Below the pieces are notes generated by a model. It did not search any database, was not told the origin of the DNA, and saw only the letters and a list, made by a program, of their open reading frames with translations. DNA of 64,000 nt, taken from Limnohabitans sp. (GTDB lineage Bacteria > Pseudomonadota > Gammaproteobacteria > Burkholderiales > Burkholderiaceae_C). Shown here piece after piece: positions 42,166 to 51,104 of this stretch; position 1 is the first letter of the stretch, and each line of letters begins with the position of its first letter. A program made the position numbers and the translations under genes. Where the stretch lies: positions 1,240,001 to 1,304,000 of the forward strand of contig NZ_JAAVVW010000003.1 in NCBI RefSeq assembly GCF_023910625.1, written 5' to 3'.

Positions 42166-44409
42166 ATGATTAGACCTACTCGCCTCAATCCAACCGCCTG
42201 GGCGGTTGCGATGGCATGTACTGTGCCTGCTGCCTGGGCTCAGAATGCCATCGAAAAAGATACAGAAGCCTCTGTGGAAACACTGTCCACTGTGGTCGTC
42301 GGTGCCACAAAAAAGCCGATTGAAGTCTCCGACGCACCGGCGGCCGTGACGGTGATTGAACGCCGCGACATCGATCAACGCAATGTCACGCGTCCTGCGG
42401 ATGCGCTCAAAACCGTTCCCAGCCTCTACACCGGCTCACAAGCGGATGGACAAGTCAACCGCAGTGCCGGCGGCACAGGCACCGTAAGCTTGCGCGGTAT
42501 TCCCGGCGCGCGCACGCTGGTGCTGCTCGACGGGCAATCGGTACTGGGCCCCAATTCAGGCGCCATCAATTGGCGGACCATCAATGTCGATGAACTCGAA
42601 CGCATTGAAGTCATCCCGGGATCGTTCTCTTCCCTATACGGCAGTGGCGCGGTGGGGGGTGTGATTAACATGGTCACCAAAAAGCCGGATCGCGACGAGT
42701 TCGTTGCGCGCTGGAAGCACGGTTTTGGTGATGCTGCCGGTGACGACACCAGCGCCTTCTTCCGCAAGCACTTGGATAACGGACTCGGAATCATGGCCAG
42801 TGCCAGCCGTATCCGTCGCGAGGACTACCGCAGCGACGCCGTCGTTGTTAGCCCAGTCACTGGGGCGGCAGGGACTGCAGTAACCGGTGCCGTTCCCACG
42901 ACTACCGCAGCCGGTTTGCCAGCGTATGTGGTGGGATACAAAGGTGCTTCACCCTGGCAACAGGACAACGCCAGTGTCAAGCTTACTTACGATCTAGATG
43001 CCAGAAGCCAACTCTATGCCGGCTACACGCAGGCAGACTTCAGCGAGTCGCGCCTGCCCTACGAGAGCTGGTTACGCAATGCCGGCGGGAATATCGTGAC
43101 CAGCGGCACTCTTGGAATCAATGGCCAAAGGGTGACCCTGCTGGAGAGCGCATTTGTCAACACGCAATCCACACAGACCACCAAACGCTACTTCGCAGGC
43201 TACGACGGGATGTGGGGTTCCGACAGGCAACTCAAGATCAACATCGCACAAATCGCGGATGAACCCACCTCACAGGTGATCACCAGTGGCTCGGCCGTTG
43301 CAACTGGCCCGGGGCGCCTGACGCTCACCCCCTCCGAGGTTACCGATGCGCTGCTACAAGTCGGGCAACCACTTGGCGAACGCCAGTTCCTCGTCACGGG
43401 TCTTTCCATCCGCAATGCGCAGGTTGCGCAGCGGCATTGGGGCCTGTCCAACTGGAACAACACCGCAAGTCGCACAAGCTTGAATGAAGGCTACGATGGC
43501 CGATCCAGCACGATCTCACTGTTTGGCCTGTTCGAGTGGCAGGTCACGGCCCCTCTCACGCTGTACCTAGGCGGCCGCTGGGATGATTGGCGCACCAGCG
43601 GCAGCTATTTCCGCAATACACCAGCACCAGCCATCAATGCCGCTTACTCCGAGCGAAACGAGTCGGCGTTCAGCCCCAAGGTATCGGGCGTCTACAAGCC
43701 CGTGGACAACCTCACGCTGCGGGCATCACTTGGCCAGTCTTTCCTGGCGCCAGGAAATCAAGATCTGTACTCACGATCATTTCATGGACCCACAGTGTTT
43801 ATGAACGATCCGGCACTCAAGCCCGAGCGTGGTACGAGTTGGGAGATCGGCGGTGAAGTGCAGGCCACGTCACATGTAAAGACAGGCGCAACCTATTTTG
43901 AATCGCGCTTGACCGACATGATCACCCTCAAACAACTGACGCCCACAACGCGGCAGTACGTGAATATTGGGGAAGCCAAAGTGCGAGGAATTGAACTGAC
44001 GGGCAAGGTACAGCTGATGCCTGGTATTCGGCTCGATGCCAACTACAGCTGGATTGAGGCGACAACCGTTCGCAACGATGCGGACCTTGGCAGTGTTGGC
44101 AAGCGTTTAACAGCTGTGCCGGACACGCTCGCCTACTTTGGACTTAGCGCGAATCGCGGCCCCTGGAGCAGCACGTTCGATGTACGCTACACAGGAAAAG
44201 TGTTTGGAAACACTGACAACTCAGATACGGCACAGAACGTGCCCGGGGCATTCGACAAGTATACGTGGGCCAATGCTCGCGTCGGCTACCAATTCAGCCG
44301 CAATCTACAGCTCCAATTGTCAGTGAACAATCTGATGGACCGTCAGGTGTACCAGTCCGTTCGGTTACCCGGCCGTACCTGGAGCACTGAGCTGGTGTTC
44401 AGGATGTAA
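42166..44409 (+). CDS. TonB-dependent outer-membrane receptor
   Basis: A 747-residue outer-membrane receptor with signal peptide (ACTVPAAWAQNA cleavage region), TonB-box-like segment (TLSTVVVGATKK, about 39-50), plug domain (VSLRGIPGARTLVLLDGQSV; SLYGSGAVGGVINMVTKKPD) and a 22-strand barrel ending LVFRM. NDPALKPERGTSWEIGGE is the conserved barrel motif. It starts 28 bases after the COG0523 gene and is followed 11 bases later by the CobN-like gene. The ligand is not identifiable; a metal chelate (metallophore, tetrapyrrole or cobamide-like compound) is inferred from the neighbours. Confidence 0.9.
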   Translation: MIRPTRLNPTAWAVAMACTVPAAWAQNAIEKDTEASVETLSTVVVGATKKPIEVSDAPAAVTVIERRDIDQRNVTRPADALKTVPSLYTGSQADGQVNRSAGGTGTVSLRGIPGARTLVLLDGQSVLGPNSGAINWRTINVDELERIEVIPGSFSSLYGSGAVGGVINMVTKKPDRDEFVARWKHGFGDAAGDDTSAFFRKHLDNGLGIMASASRIRREDYRSDAVVVSPVTGAAGTAVTGAVPTTTAAGLPAYVVGYKGASPWQQDNASVKLTYDLDARSQLYAGYTQADFSESRLPYESWLRNAGGNIVTSGTLGINGQRVTLLESAFVNTQSTQTTKRYFAGYDGMWGSDRQLKINIAQIADEPTSQVITSGSAVATGPGRLTLTPSEVTDALLQVGQPLGERQFLVTGLSIRNAQVAQRHWGLSNWNNTASRTSLNEGYDGRSSTISLFGLFEWQVTAPLTLYLGGRWDDWRTSGSYFRNTPAPAINAAYSERNESAFSPKVSGVYKPVDNLTLRASLGQSFLAPGNQDLYSRSFHGPTVFMNDPALKPERGTSWEIGGEVQATSHVKTGATYFESRLTDMITLKQLTPTTRQYVNIGEAKVRGIELTGKVQLMPGIRLDANYSWIEATTVRNDADLGSVGKRLTAVPDTLAYFGLSANRGPWSSTFDVRYTGKVFGNTDNSDTAQNVPGAFDKYTWANARVGYQFSRNLQLQLSVNNLMDRQVYQSVRLPGRTWSTELVFRM

Positions 44410-44420
44410 CGGATTCCGAC

Positions 44421-47400
44421 ATGAACACATTTATTCGGCACCGGTTTCTCTGGTTCATATTGCTTTCGATCGCCACACTACCCAGTTGGGGCGCGGACAA
44501 GGTAGCGTTGTTGTCCACGAAGTTCGCGCTTGAGCACCGGTACAAATTGATGCGGGACATCGCTGCTAAGCAAGGGGTTGAACTGGCGTGGACACAGGTG
44601 GACATCGAAGGTGAAGCCGGGGTTGAACGCGTGTTGTCCGGTGCGCGCCTTGTGCTGCTGGATGCGCACACCGTGAGCGATGAAGTCCTGATCGAGCGCT
44701 TTGCCGGGAAACGGCTCCGTGAACTACGCGTGCCCGCGGTAAGTGTGAACAATGCCCTGCGTTTTGCAGCCGGGTCCAGGGCCACCAAACTGGGCATGGC
44801 CCAGGCCCAGCGCGTCTATGAATACTATGCTGGCGGCACCCCCACCAACCGCGAGCGGCTGTTTCAATACCTGCGTGCGGTGATACATGGCGACGACCTC
44901 TCCGTGGTGCCTGGGCCAGAACCCTTGCCCAACGGCGGCATTTACCACCCTGCCTACAGCCAACTGGTCTTCCCTGATTTGCGCCAGTACCTGGCCTGGT
45001 GGGAGGCCCGCACGGGCAAGAAGTGGCGGGATTCCCCGGTGATTGGCATGGAGATCTCTTCGTCCTACATCTCCGACGGCCAAACCCGCATGCTCGATGA
45101 AACCGCACAGGCCCTGGAGCAGGCAGGTGCCGTACCGCTGGTGTTCTATCGGGCATCGCGCGTCGGCCGCGAGCGCCTTGCTACCCGGCCAACGGGGGGC
45201 ACAACGCCCAGTGCAGGTGCTGACGGCTTTCCCAATCCCGCCAATCCGCCGCAAGCAGCCGACTTGAACGAGCCGCTTATTGCGGTAAATGGTAAATCCA
45301 TACTGCAGGTCTTGCTGGTTAACACCTTTCTTGGCATTGATCCGGAGGCCCGCAAGGCATGGCATCAGGCCATGGGCATACCGGTCATCAATGTACTGTC
45401 GTACCGTAGTGGCACCAGGGCCGAGTACATGAAAAATACCGCTGGTGTGAACAGCTTCTATCTGCCTTTCACACTGACCAACGCCGAATACATAGGGCTG
45501 CAGGATCCGGTGGTATTGACAGCCAACGACGGCGGCGAGCTGGTCCCGATGCCGGAACAGATGCAGATGTTGGTGGGCAAGGCGATCAATCTGGCGCACC
45601 TGCAGACCATGGCCAACAAAGACAAAAAACTAGCCTTGTTTTTCTGGAACCACCCGCCAGGCGAAAAAAACCAGGGCGCCTCCAATTTGAATGTGCCACG
45701 GTCCATCACACACTTGGTGGAGCGCCTGAAAACCGAAGGCTATGCGCTAAGCAGCACCATGGAGGCCGACGTCATCGCCGCAGTAGGCACCATGCTGCGC
45801 CCCGGCTACCGCCCCGGAACACTGCACGCGTTGATGAAAACGGCGCACTGGGACTTCCTCCCACTGGATGTCTACAGACGCTGGTTCGCCACTCTGCCCG
45901 ATGCGGTGCGACAAAGTGTGGACAAGTATTGGGGCGAACCGGAGAAGAGTTACTGGATTGCAAGGAAGGACGGGGTCACAGGCTTCGTCATTCCACGCAT
46001 GAAGCTGGGTAGTCTTCTGGTGATGCCACAACCGATGCGCAGTGAAAGTGCGGCAGCAGGGCGGGATGAAACGAAGATCTACCACGACACGAAGGTGCCG
46101 CTGAACCACTTTTACCTTGCCACCTACCTGTGGGTACGCGAACAGTACAAGGCCAACGCCATCATCCACTTCGGGACCCACGGCAGTCAGGAGTGGACAA
46201 GCGGAAAAGAGCGTGGACTGTGGGCCTATGACGAACCCAATCTTCTGGTTGGCAATACACCCGTTGTGTACCCCTACATCGTGGACAACATTGGGGAAGC
46301 ACTCCACGTCAAACGCAGAGGCCGTGGTGTCATCGTTAGTCACCAGACGCCGGCCTTTGCGCCTGCCGGCCTGTCCGATGATTTTGTCAGGATCAATGAT
46401 CTGATCCGCGAATACCAATCGCTGGACAGTGGACTGGTCAAGGACAGCAACAAGAAGCTGATCATTGAGCAGGCGGTGAGGATGAATATCCACAGAGACC
46501 TCGGTATGAAGGTCGCTGACCTGGACCGGGACTTCGACACGTTCATGCGCGACATCGAAGACTATCTCGAGGAACTGGGCGCAACCATGCAACCGCTAGG
46601 CTTGCACACCTTGGGCAAAGACGCGGAACGTGGACACCAGATCAGCAACGTTATGCAGATGCTCGGATCGCCCTTGTATGAGAAGACAGGTGTAAAGAAT
46701 GCAAAGTCAGCCTTTAAGGGTGACTACAAAAACCTGCAGCAAACCAGGCCCTACCAGTTTGTGGAAGATTATGTTTTTTCCAACCGGTCACTGGACGATC
46801 TGAATGACCCACAACTGCAGGCTCTCGCGGTGCGGGGGCGAAAATTCCTGGTTGATCTGCGCGCCGACTGGGAGATTGAAGGAATTAGCAAGGCCTTGTC
46901 AGCACGATGGATAGACCCCTCGTACGGCGGTGACCCTATCCGCAACCCGGATGCACTGCACACAGGTCGCAACATGTACGGGTTCGACCCCTCCCGCATC
47001 CCCACCCGTTCCGCCTTTGAGGCTGGCAAACAATCGGTAGAGCAGTTGATTGCTGCCTATCAACTTTCTCACGGCAAATTTCCCGAAAAACTGGCCTTCA
47101 CGATGTGGAGCACAGAAACCATGCGCCACCTGGGCATGCTGGAGGCGCAGATTCTGTATGCCATGGGCGTCAAGCCCCGGTGGGATGAGGGAGGACGGGT
47201 CGTTGGCATGGAAACCATCCCGCTTGCACAACTGGGGCGTCCGCGCATTGACGTGGTGATTTCCCTCACGGGTCTATACCGCGATCAGTTTCCCAATGTC
47301 ATGGAGCGTTTCAACGAAGCCATCGGCATGTTGGCCGGACTGAACGAGGGTAAAGAGCAGAACCACATCAAGACCAACACGGAACGCATCAAGGCCACAT

Positions 47401-48524
47401 TGATGGCAAAAGGCATCGCACCCGATGTGGCGAATCGGTTTGCATTGACCCGCATCTTTGGCAATGAAAGCGGGGAGTACGGCACCAAGCTGACCGATGC
47501 CACACTGGCTTCTGACACTTGGGATGAGGGGGATGGTAGGCTGGAAAAGCTGTACCTTTCGCGCATGTCCTGGGCCTACGGACCCGACACAGCCAATTGG
47601 AGCGGCAAGCTTTTTGAAGCTGGCGGCAGGGAGATCAACACCTATGCAGAACACTTGCGCGGCACCAGCGCTGCCGTGTTCTCCCGATCATCCAATTTGC
47701 GCGGTCTACTGGACACGGACCATCCGTTTGAATACCTAGGCGGCATTTCCATGGCAGTGAAATACCTGGATGGCAAGAGTCCGCAGCTGTATGTCTCCAA
47801 CATGCGAGACCCAAGCAAGGCCAAACTGGAGACTGCCGAGAAGTTCCTGGCAACCGAACTGCGCTCCGTCTACCAGCACCCCAACTGGATGAAAGAGATG
47901 CAGAAAGAGGGCTACGCTGGCACATTGCAGATGCTCAACGCGGTTAACAACTTCTGGGGCTGGCAAGTCATGGACAGGAATGTTGTGCGTGACGACCAGT
48001 GGCAGGAATTTCATGAGACCTACGTGAAAGACCGCTACAAGTTGGGAATGCGGGAGTGGTTTGAGAAGTCCAACCCGACCGCACTGGCACAGATGACCGA
48101 ACGCATGCTGGAAGCGATACGCAAGGACTTCTGGAAAGCCGACGAACAAACCAAGCGGGAGTTGGTCGCGGTGTACCAGCAAGTCGCACGCACCCACGAT
48201 GTGCATACGAGTAATGAAACCTTTAAGGCGTATGTGAAGGAACTCTCGCAAGGATTTGGCCTTGGTGCGAATCAGCGACAGCAATCTAGGGCAACCACTC
48301 CCCCGCCCACCAAAGTAAGCCAGATGCAATCAGCCAACCCACTCCCGACGCCAGACGTGGTGCGCGGCCAAGAAATGCGCGAAGTGAAAAAAGAACAGCG
48401 CATGGAGCAGTTGATCTGGACTTATGCCGGGTTGATCGCGCTGGTTGTGCTGGGAGGAATCGGGTTCCAGGCATGGCGCACCCGACAAGAGTTCGGCACA
48501 CGAACACCAGGTCAACCCCTTTAA
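44421..48524 (+). CDS. CobN-like chelatase, predicted periplasmic and membrane-anchored
   Basis: A 1367-residue member of the CobN/BchH/ChlH large-subunit family. The core motif HFGTHGSQEW (583-592) and the following NTPVVYPYIVDNIGEALHVK and RRGRGVIVSHQTPAF are diagnostic. Unlike cytoplasmic CobN, it begins with a signal peptide (FLWFILLSIATLPSWGADK) and ends with a membrane helix (LIWTYAGLIALVVLGGIGF, about 1332-1350). The bulk should therefore lie in the periplasm. No AAA+ partner (CobS/CobT, ChlI/ChlD) is nearby and ATP is absent from the periplasm. A role in removing metal from an imported chelate, as proposed for the CobN-like HmuS of Bacteroidota, is my inference. Confidence 0.88.
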   Translation: MNTFIRHRFLWFILLSIATLPSWGADKVALLSTKFALEHRYKLMRDIAAKQGVELAWTQVDIEGEAGVERVLSGARLVLLDAHTVSDEVLIERFAGKRLRELRVPAVSVNNALRFAAGSRATKLGMAQAQRVYEYYAGGTPTNRERLFQYLRAVIHGDDLSVVPGPEPLPNGGIYHPAYSQLVFPDLRQYLAWWEARTGKKWRDSPVIGMEISSSYISDGQTRMLDETAQALEQAGAVPLVFYRASRVGRERLATRPTGGTTPSAGADGFPNPANPPQAADLNEPLIAVNGKSILQVLLVNTFLGIDPEARKAWHQAMGIPVINVLSYRSGTRAEYMKNTAGVNSFYLPFTLTNAEYIGLQDPVVLTANDGGELVPMPEQMQMLVGKAINLAHLQTMANKDKKLALFFWNHPPGEKNQGASNLNVPRSITHLVERLKTEGYALSSTMEADVIAAVGTMLRPGYRPGTLHALMKTAHWDFLPLDVYRRWFATLPDAVRQSVDKYWGEPEKSYWIARKDGVTGFVIPRMKLGSLLVMPQPMRSESAAAGRDETKIYHDTKVPLNHFYLATYLWVREQYKANAIIHFGTHGSQEWTSGKERGLWAYDEPNLLVGNTPVVYPYIVDNIGEALHVKRRGRGVIVSHQTPAFAPAGLSDDFVRINDLIREYQSLDSGLVKDSNKKLIIEQAVRMNIHRDLGMKVADLDRDFDTFMRDIEDYLEELGATMQPLGLHTLGKDAERGHQISNVMQMLGSPLYEKTGVKNAKSAFKGDYKNLQQTRPYQFVEDYVFSNRSLDDLNDPQLQALAVRGRKFLVDLRADWEIEGISKALSARWIDPSYGGDPIRNPDALHTGRNMYGFDPSRIPTRSAFEAGKQSVEQLIAAYQLSHGKFPEKLAFTMWSTETMRHLGMLEAQILYAMGVKPRWDEGGRVVGMETIPLAQLGRPRIDVVISLTGLYRDQFPNVMERFNEAIGMLAGLNEGKEQNHIKTNTERIKATLMAKGIAPDVANRFALTRIFGNESGEYGTKLTDATLASDTWDEGDGRLEKLYLSRMSWAYGPDTANWSGKLFEAGGREINTYAEHLRGTSAAVFSRSSNLRGLLDTDHPFEYLGGISMAVKYLDGKSPQLYVSNMRDPSKAKLETAEKFLATELRSVYQHPNWMKEMQKEGYAGTLQMLNAVNNFWGWQVMDRNVVRDDQWQEFHETYVKDRYKLGMREWFEKSNPTALAQMTERMLEAIRKDFWKADEQTKRELVAVYQQVARTHDVHTSNETFKAYVKELSQGFGLGANQRQQSRATTPPPTKVSQMQSANPLPTPDVVRGQEMREVKKEQRMEQLIWTYAGLIALVVLGGIGFQAWRTRQEFGTRTPGQPL

Positions 48525-48540
48525 TTGTGAGAACACATAA

Positions 48541-49074
48541 ATGAACGGCATCGAAAGTTTCCTGTACGAAATATCCAAGTTTTTCCTCGCACCCGTGCTC
48601 GTACTGCTGTGTGCAATGTTTGTATATGCCTTGTTCTGCATGGGCATGCTTTTGTTTGATGTGGCTCTGCGTACATTCCGCGGTCAGGGTCGGCAACCGA
48701 TACACCAGTTCCTACGGTCCAGACCCACTGCAAGCCAGGACGATCTGGAATTGCATGTCCTCAAACAGATCGAGTTGCAGCGCATCGTCAGCCGAATTGC
48801 CCCCATGCTGGGTCTGGTCGCCACCATGATCCCGATGGGACCGGCGTTAATAGCGGTTTCGGCAGGCAACGCCCAAGGCATGGCACAAGATCTGGTGGTG
48901 GCGTTCGCAGCCGTCATCGTGGCGCTGTTGTCCGCCGCTATCACCTACGTTGTGCAGTTGGTGCGCAAACGCTGGTTATTGGAGGAGCTTGGCCAGGTGC
49001 TGGATCGTCGCACCGACATGCATAACGCAGCTGACACGGAAACTGTGCATACCCTGGGAGCGGCACATGCATGA
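48541..49074 (+). CDS. MotA/TolQ/ExbB-type proton channel subunit
   Basis: A 177-residue inner-membrane protein with three hydrophobic segments (about 15-40, 85-108, 116-140). The second and third carry the family pattern (IAPMLGLVATMIPMGPAL; VVAFAAVIVALLSAAITYVV). Such proteins form the proton-conducting pentamer of Ton, Tol and flagellar motors. It lies 16 bases after the CobN-like gene and overlaps the next gene by eight bases. No standard ExbD or TonB gene is adjacent, so it probably serves the CobN-like protein or the receptor with the DUF2149 protein as partner. Confidence 0.85.
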   Translation: MNGIESFLYEISKFFLAPVLVLLCAMFVYALFCMGMLLFDVALRTFRGQGRQPIHQFLRSRPTASQDDLELHVLKQIELQRIVSRIAPMLGLVATMIPMGPALIAVSAGNAQGMAQDLVVAFAAVIVALLSAAITYVVQLVRKRWLLEELGQVLDRRTDMHNAADTETVHTLGAAHA

Positions 49075-49447
49075 ATCTGCTTTGCCGGCCAAGCGTCGCC
49101 CCATTGGCATCAATATTCTGGATGACGACGATGGGGATGACCCGATCCTCAGTGTGGTCAACATCGTCGATGTGTTTCTGGTAATCATCGCGGTTCTGCT
49201 GATTGCGGTGATAGAAAACCCGCTCAACCCGTTTGCTACGCAGGACGTCATCGTGATCAAGAATCCGGGCAAACCGGATATGGCAATGGTCATCAAGGAA
49301 GGGCAGGAACTCAAGGAGTACAAATCCTCCGGCCAGATTGGCGAGGGTCAGGGTGCGAAGGCAGGAACAGCCTATCGTCTCAAGAACGGCTCCATGGTCT
49401 ATGTGCCAGAAGTCGAGAGCGGCGCAAATGGCCCAATTCAACATTAG
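49067..49447 (+). CDS. DUF2149 protein, ExbD-like in layout
   Basis: A 126-residue protein with a short cytoplasmic N-terminus, one membrane helix (VVNIVDVFLVIIAVLLIAVI, about 30-49) and a periplasmic part (KNPGKPDMAMVIKEG and GTAYRLKNGSMVYVPE, the DUF2149 signature). The helix carries Asp35 near its start, the position and surroundings (NIVDVFLVI) resembling the proton-carrying Asp of ExbD/TolR. It overlaps the channel gene by eight bases. I infer an ExbB/ExbD-like motor pair. DUF2149 has no established function that I know of. Confidence 0.8.
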   Translation: MHESALPAKRRPIGINILDDDDGDDPILSVVNIVDVFLVIIAVLLIAVIENPLNPFATQDVIVIKNPGKPDMAMVIKEGQELKEYKSSGQIGEGQGAKAGTAYRLKNGSMVYVPEVESGANGPIQH

Positions 49448-49744
49448 CCCTTCGTTGGTGTTTGCGGCATGGTTGACATCGCTGCAGTTCAACGGGAAGC
49501 AAGAGGACACTGGGGCTTTACGCCCTGCGGCTCCACCTGTGCTACCCCCCGCAACGGTCAATTGGATAAAGGAATCGCTATTTCTTTCATCTCCCATCGA
49601 TCAAGCCGTTGGGCGTACTGAACACGTACCAGGGAAGGCGATAGATTGCAACGCACGCATTCGTTACGCGCAGACCATGGCGAGGGACTCTGCGCAAGGC
49701 TTCTTCCAGGATTCTTTCATGTCCTCAATACCCGGAGCCCAACT
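49448..49744. other. intergenic stretch between the DUF2149 gene and the IS481 fragment
   Basis: An open plus-strand frame from 49428 overlaps the end of the DUF2149 gene and reads through to 49760. It has no recognisable motif and ends in transposon-derived sequence. It might be a truncated sixth gene of the metal locus, but I cannot support it as real. Confidence 0.35.
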
Positions 49745-50036
49745 GTCGCATCCCGGATGATCGTAAGGCCGTTTTATAAATAAATGAGGATGAGAAGCGT
49801 ACCAGTCTTTCATGGCCCTCATCGGTGTTTTGCTTTTAAGCGCTGACTGGGGTATCTGATGGTTGTACAGAGCCACGTAACGTATGAGCGTTTGCTCCAA
49901 ATCTTCACCGCTGGTGAATCGGTGTGTCTTGAGCACATCAGCGATACGCCCGTTGAAGCGCTCGACCATGCCATTGGTGCGGGGCGTGCGTGGTTTGGTC
50001 AGGCGGTGTTCAATGTTCAAGGCTTGGCACTCAGGA
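49745..50036 (-). pseudogene. C-terminal fragment of an IS481-family transposase
   Basis: About 95 codons survive, from IEHRLTKPRTPRTNGMVERF to HLFIKRPYDHPGCD. They include the last catalytic Glu (GMVERFNGRI) and the conserved YVALYNHQIPQSALK. The N-terminal HTH and first two catalytic Asp residues are missing and the frame runs on into flanking DNA. It marks a transposition-mediated junction at the end of the metal-uptake operon. Confidence 0.88.
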
Positions 50037-50200
50037 CCCCCTGAACAACGAAATTTCATTCAACTAGGTTCACAGCCTGTTTTACTGAAATCCGCAAATT
50101 CAAGGCTCGGAACCAAGTCCGAAAAAGTCATGAGGTTTTGAGACAAACGGAGTTTGAGACGCCTTTCCCGCCCCCTTGGCGCAGGTGGCAGTCAGGAGCC

Positions 50201-50229
50201 CAAAACAAAAAGTCCCGCGTGGTGCGGGG
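50201..50229 (-). terminator. intrinsic terminator for the tetR gene at 50315
   Basis: On the minus strand a CCCGC/GCGGG hairpin with a five-base loop is followed by ACTTTTTGTTTT. It lies about 85 bases after the tetR stop. The rest of 50037-50314 shows no recognisable gene. Confidence 0.65.
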
Positions 50230-50314
50230 CCTGAGGCTGCCTCAAGGCCTGCTGAGCAGGTTGGAGGTCTTTTGATTGGCGGGGCAGCAGTATTCGTAGC
50301 ACCAACTCGCTCAG

Positions 50315-50983
50315 TCAAGACACATCCTTCTTTCGTCGGCGTCCGGGATTCGAACTTCCCCCTGCTCCGGAAGCGAGAAGCATATCGGCGAATCCATCCG
50401 CCACCCCTTCCAGGTGGCGCTGCCTCTCCTGCTCCGTCCCAAAGGCCATCGCTAGCGGGCCGTCGATCAACAGGCATGCCAAGCCGTGCACGTGGGCCCA
50501 CAGGATGCTGGCCTGTTCGGATGTTGCCTGGCTGCCATGGACGATTCGGGTGAGTCGATCCAGTTCGGCGCGTGCACGGCCTCCAGCCTCCAGGACGGCA
50601 GGGAACCGCATTGGGTTGCAGACGTCAGGTCGGAACATGACCCTGAACACGCCCGGCTGCGACAGTGCGAAATCGACGTAGGCACGGCCTGACATGATCA
50701 GGGCGGTCCGAACACTTTGTTGTATCACTAGGTCGTTTGCGGCCTTCAGGCGACCAGCAAGCGCATCGAATCCGTCGGCAACCAGTCTGGCCAATATCGA
50801 CTCACGGTCCTCGAAGTAGTGGTACGGCGCCTGGTGGGTGCATCCGGCGCGGCGCGCCACCTCTCGCATGCTCAACGCAGCCACGCCGCCCTCGTCGAGC
50901 AGCAGGCGGCTGGTGCGGAGCAACTCACCACGCAAATCCCGGTCGGCATCGGCTTTCGGGCGGCCACGCTTTCTAGTAGTCAT
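50315..50983 (-). CDS. TetR-family regulator divergent from the oxidoreductase fusion gene
   Basis: A 222-residue repressor-type protein. The N-terminal HTH is LSMREVARRAGCTHQAPYHY (about 40-59) and the C-terminal half fits the TetR_C_33/WHG ligand-binding group (RAYVDFALSQPGVFRVMFRP). It is transcribed away from the CrtI/FNR fusion gene across a 121-base gap with a clear promoter and dyad, so it most likely represses that gene and itself. The ligand is unknown, perhaps a lipid or fatty acyl compound given the target. Confidence 0.87.
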   Translation of the reverse strand: MTTRKRGRPKADADRDLRGELLRTSRLLLDEGGVAALSMREVARRAGCTHQAPYHYFEDRESILARLVADGFDALAGRLKAANDLVIQQSVRTALIMSGRAYVDFALSQPGVFRVMFRPDVCNPMRFPAVLEAGGRARAELDRLTRIVHGSQATSEQASILWAHVHGLACLLIDGPLAMAFGTEQERQRHLEGVADGFADMLLASGAGGSSNPGRRRKKDVS

Positions 50984-51004
50984 AAAGCATGGTACCCCAT
51001 TTGC

Positions 51005-51058
51005 TTGACATCGTCTATTTATTTGGTACAGTTAATGGACACTGTCAACTTGACTGTG
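51005..51058 (+). promoter_or_regulatory. promoter and TetR operator candidate for the fusion gene
   Basis: A consensus -35 (TTGACA, 51005-51010) and a -10-like TACAGT (51027-51032) are 16 bases apart. Just downstream, CACTGTCAACTTGACTGTG (51040-51058) is a dyad with one mismatch around a central C. It is placed over the expected transcription start, where repression would work. Confidence 0.65.
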
Positions 51059-51104
51059 CCAAACATCGCTCGGCGGGCGCCGGGCCGACTCGAAGGAGAT
51101 GAAC

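Noticed and set aside
44421..48524. Standard cobalamin-synthesis CobN
   Set aside because: It has a signal peptide and membrane anchor, no CobS/CobT or other cobalamin genes nearby, and sits with uptake genes under a Fur-type regulator.
49428..49760. Sixth gene of the metal operon after the DUF2149 gene
   Set aside because: It overlaps the DUF2149 gene end, has no motif or ribosome-binding site and ends within IS481-derived sequence.
50041..50314. Short open frames on both strands between the IS481 fragment and tetR
   Set aside because: Mutually overlapping, low complexity, with no start signals; only the terminator for tetR is supported.
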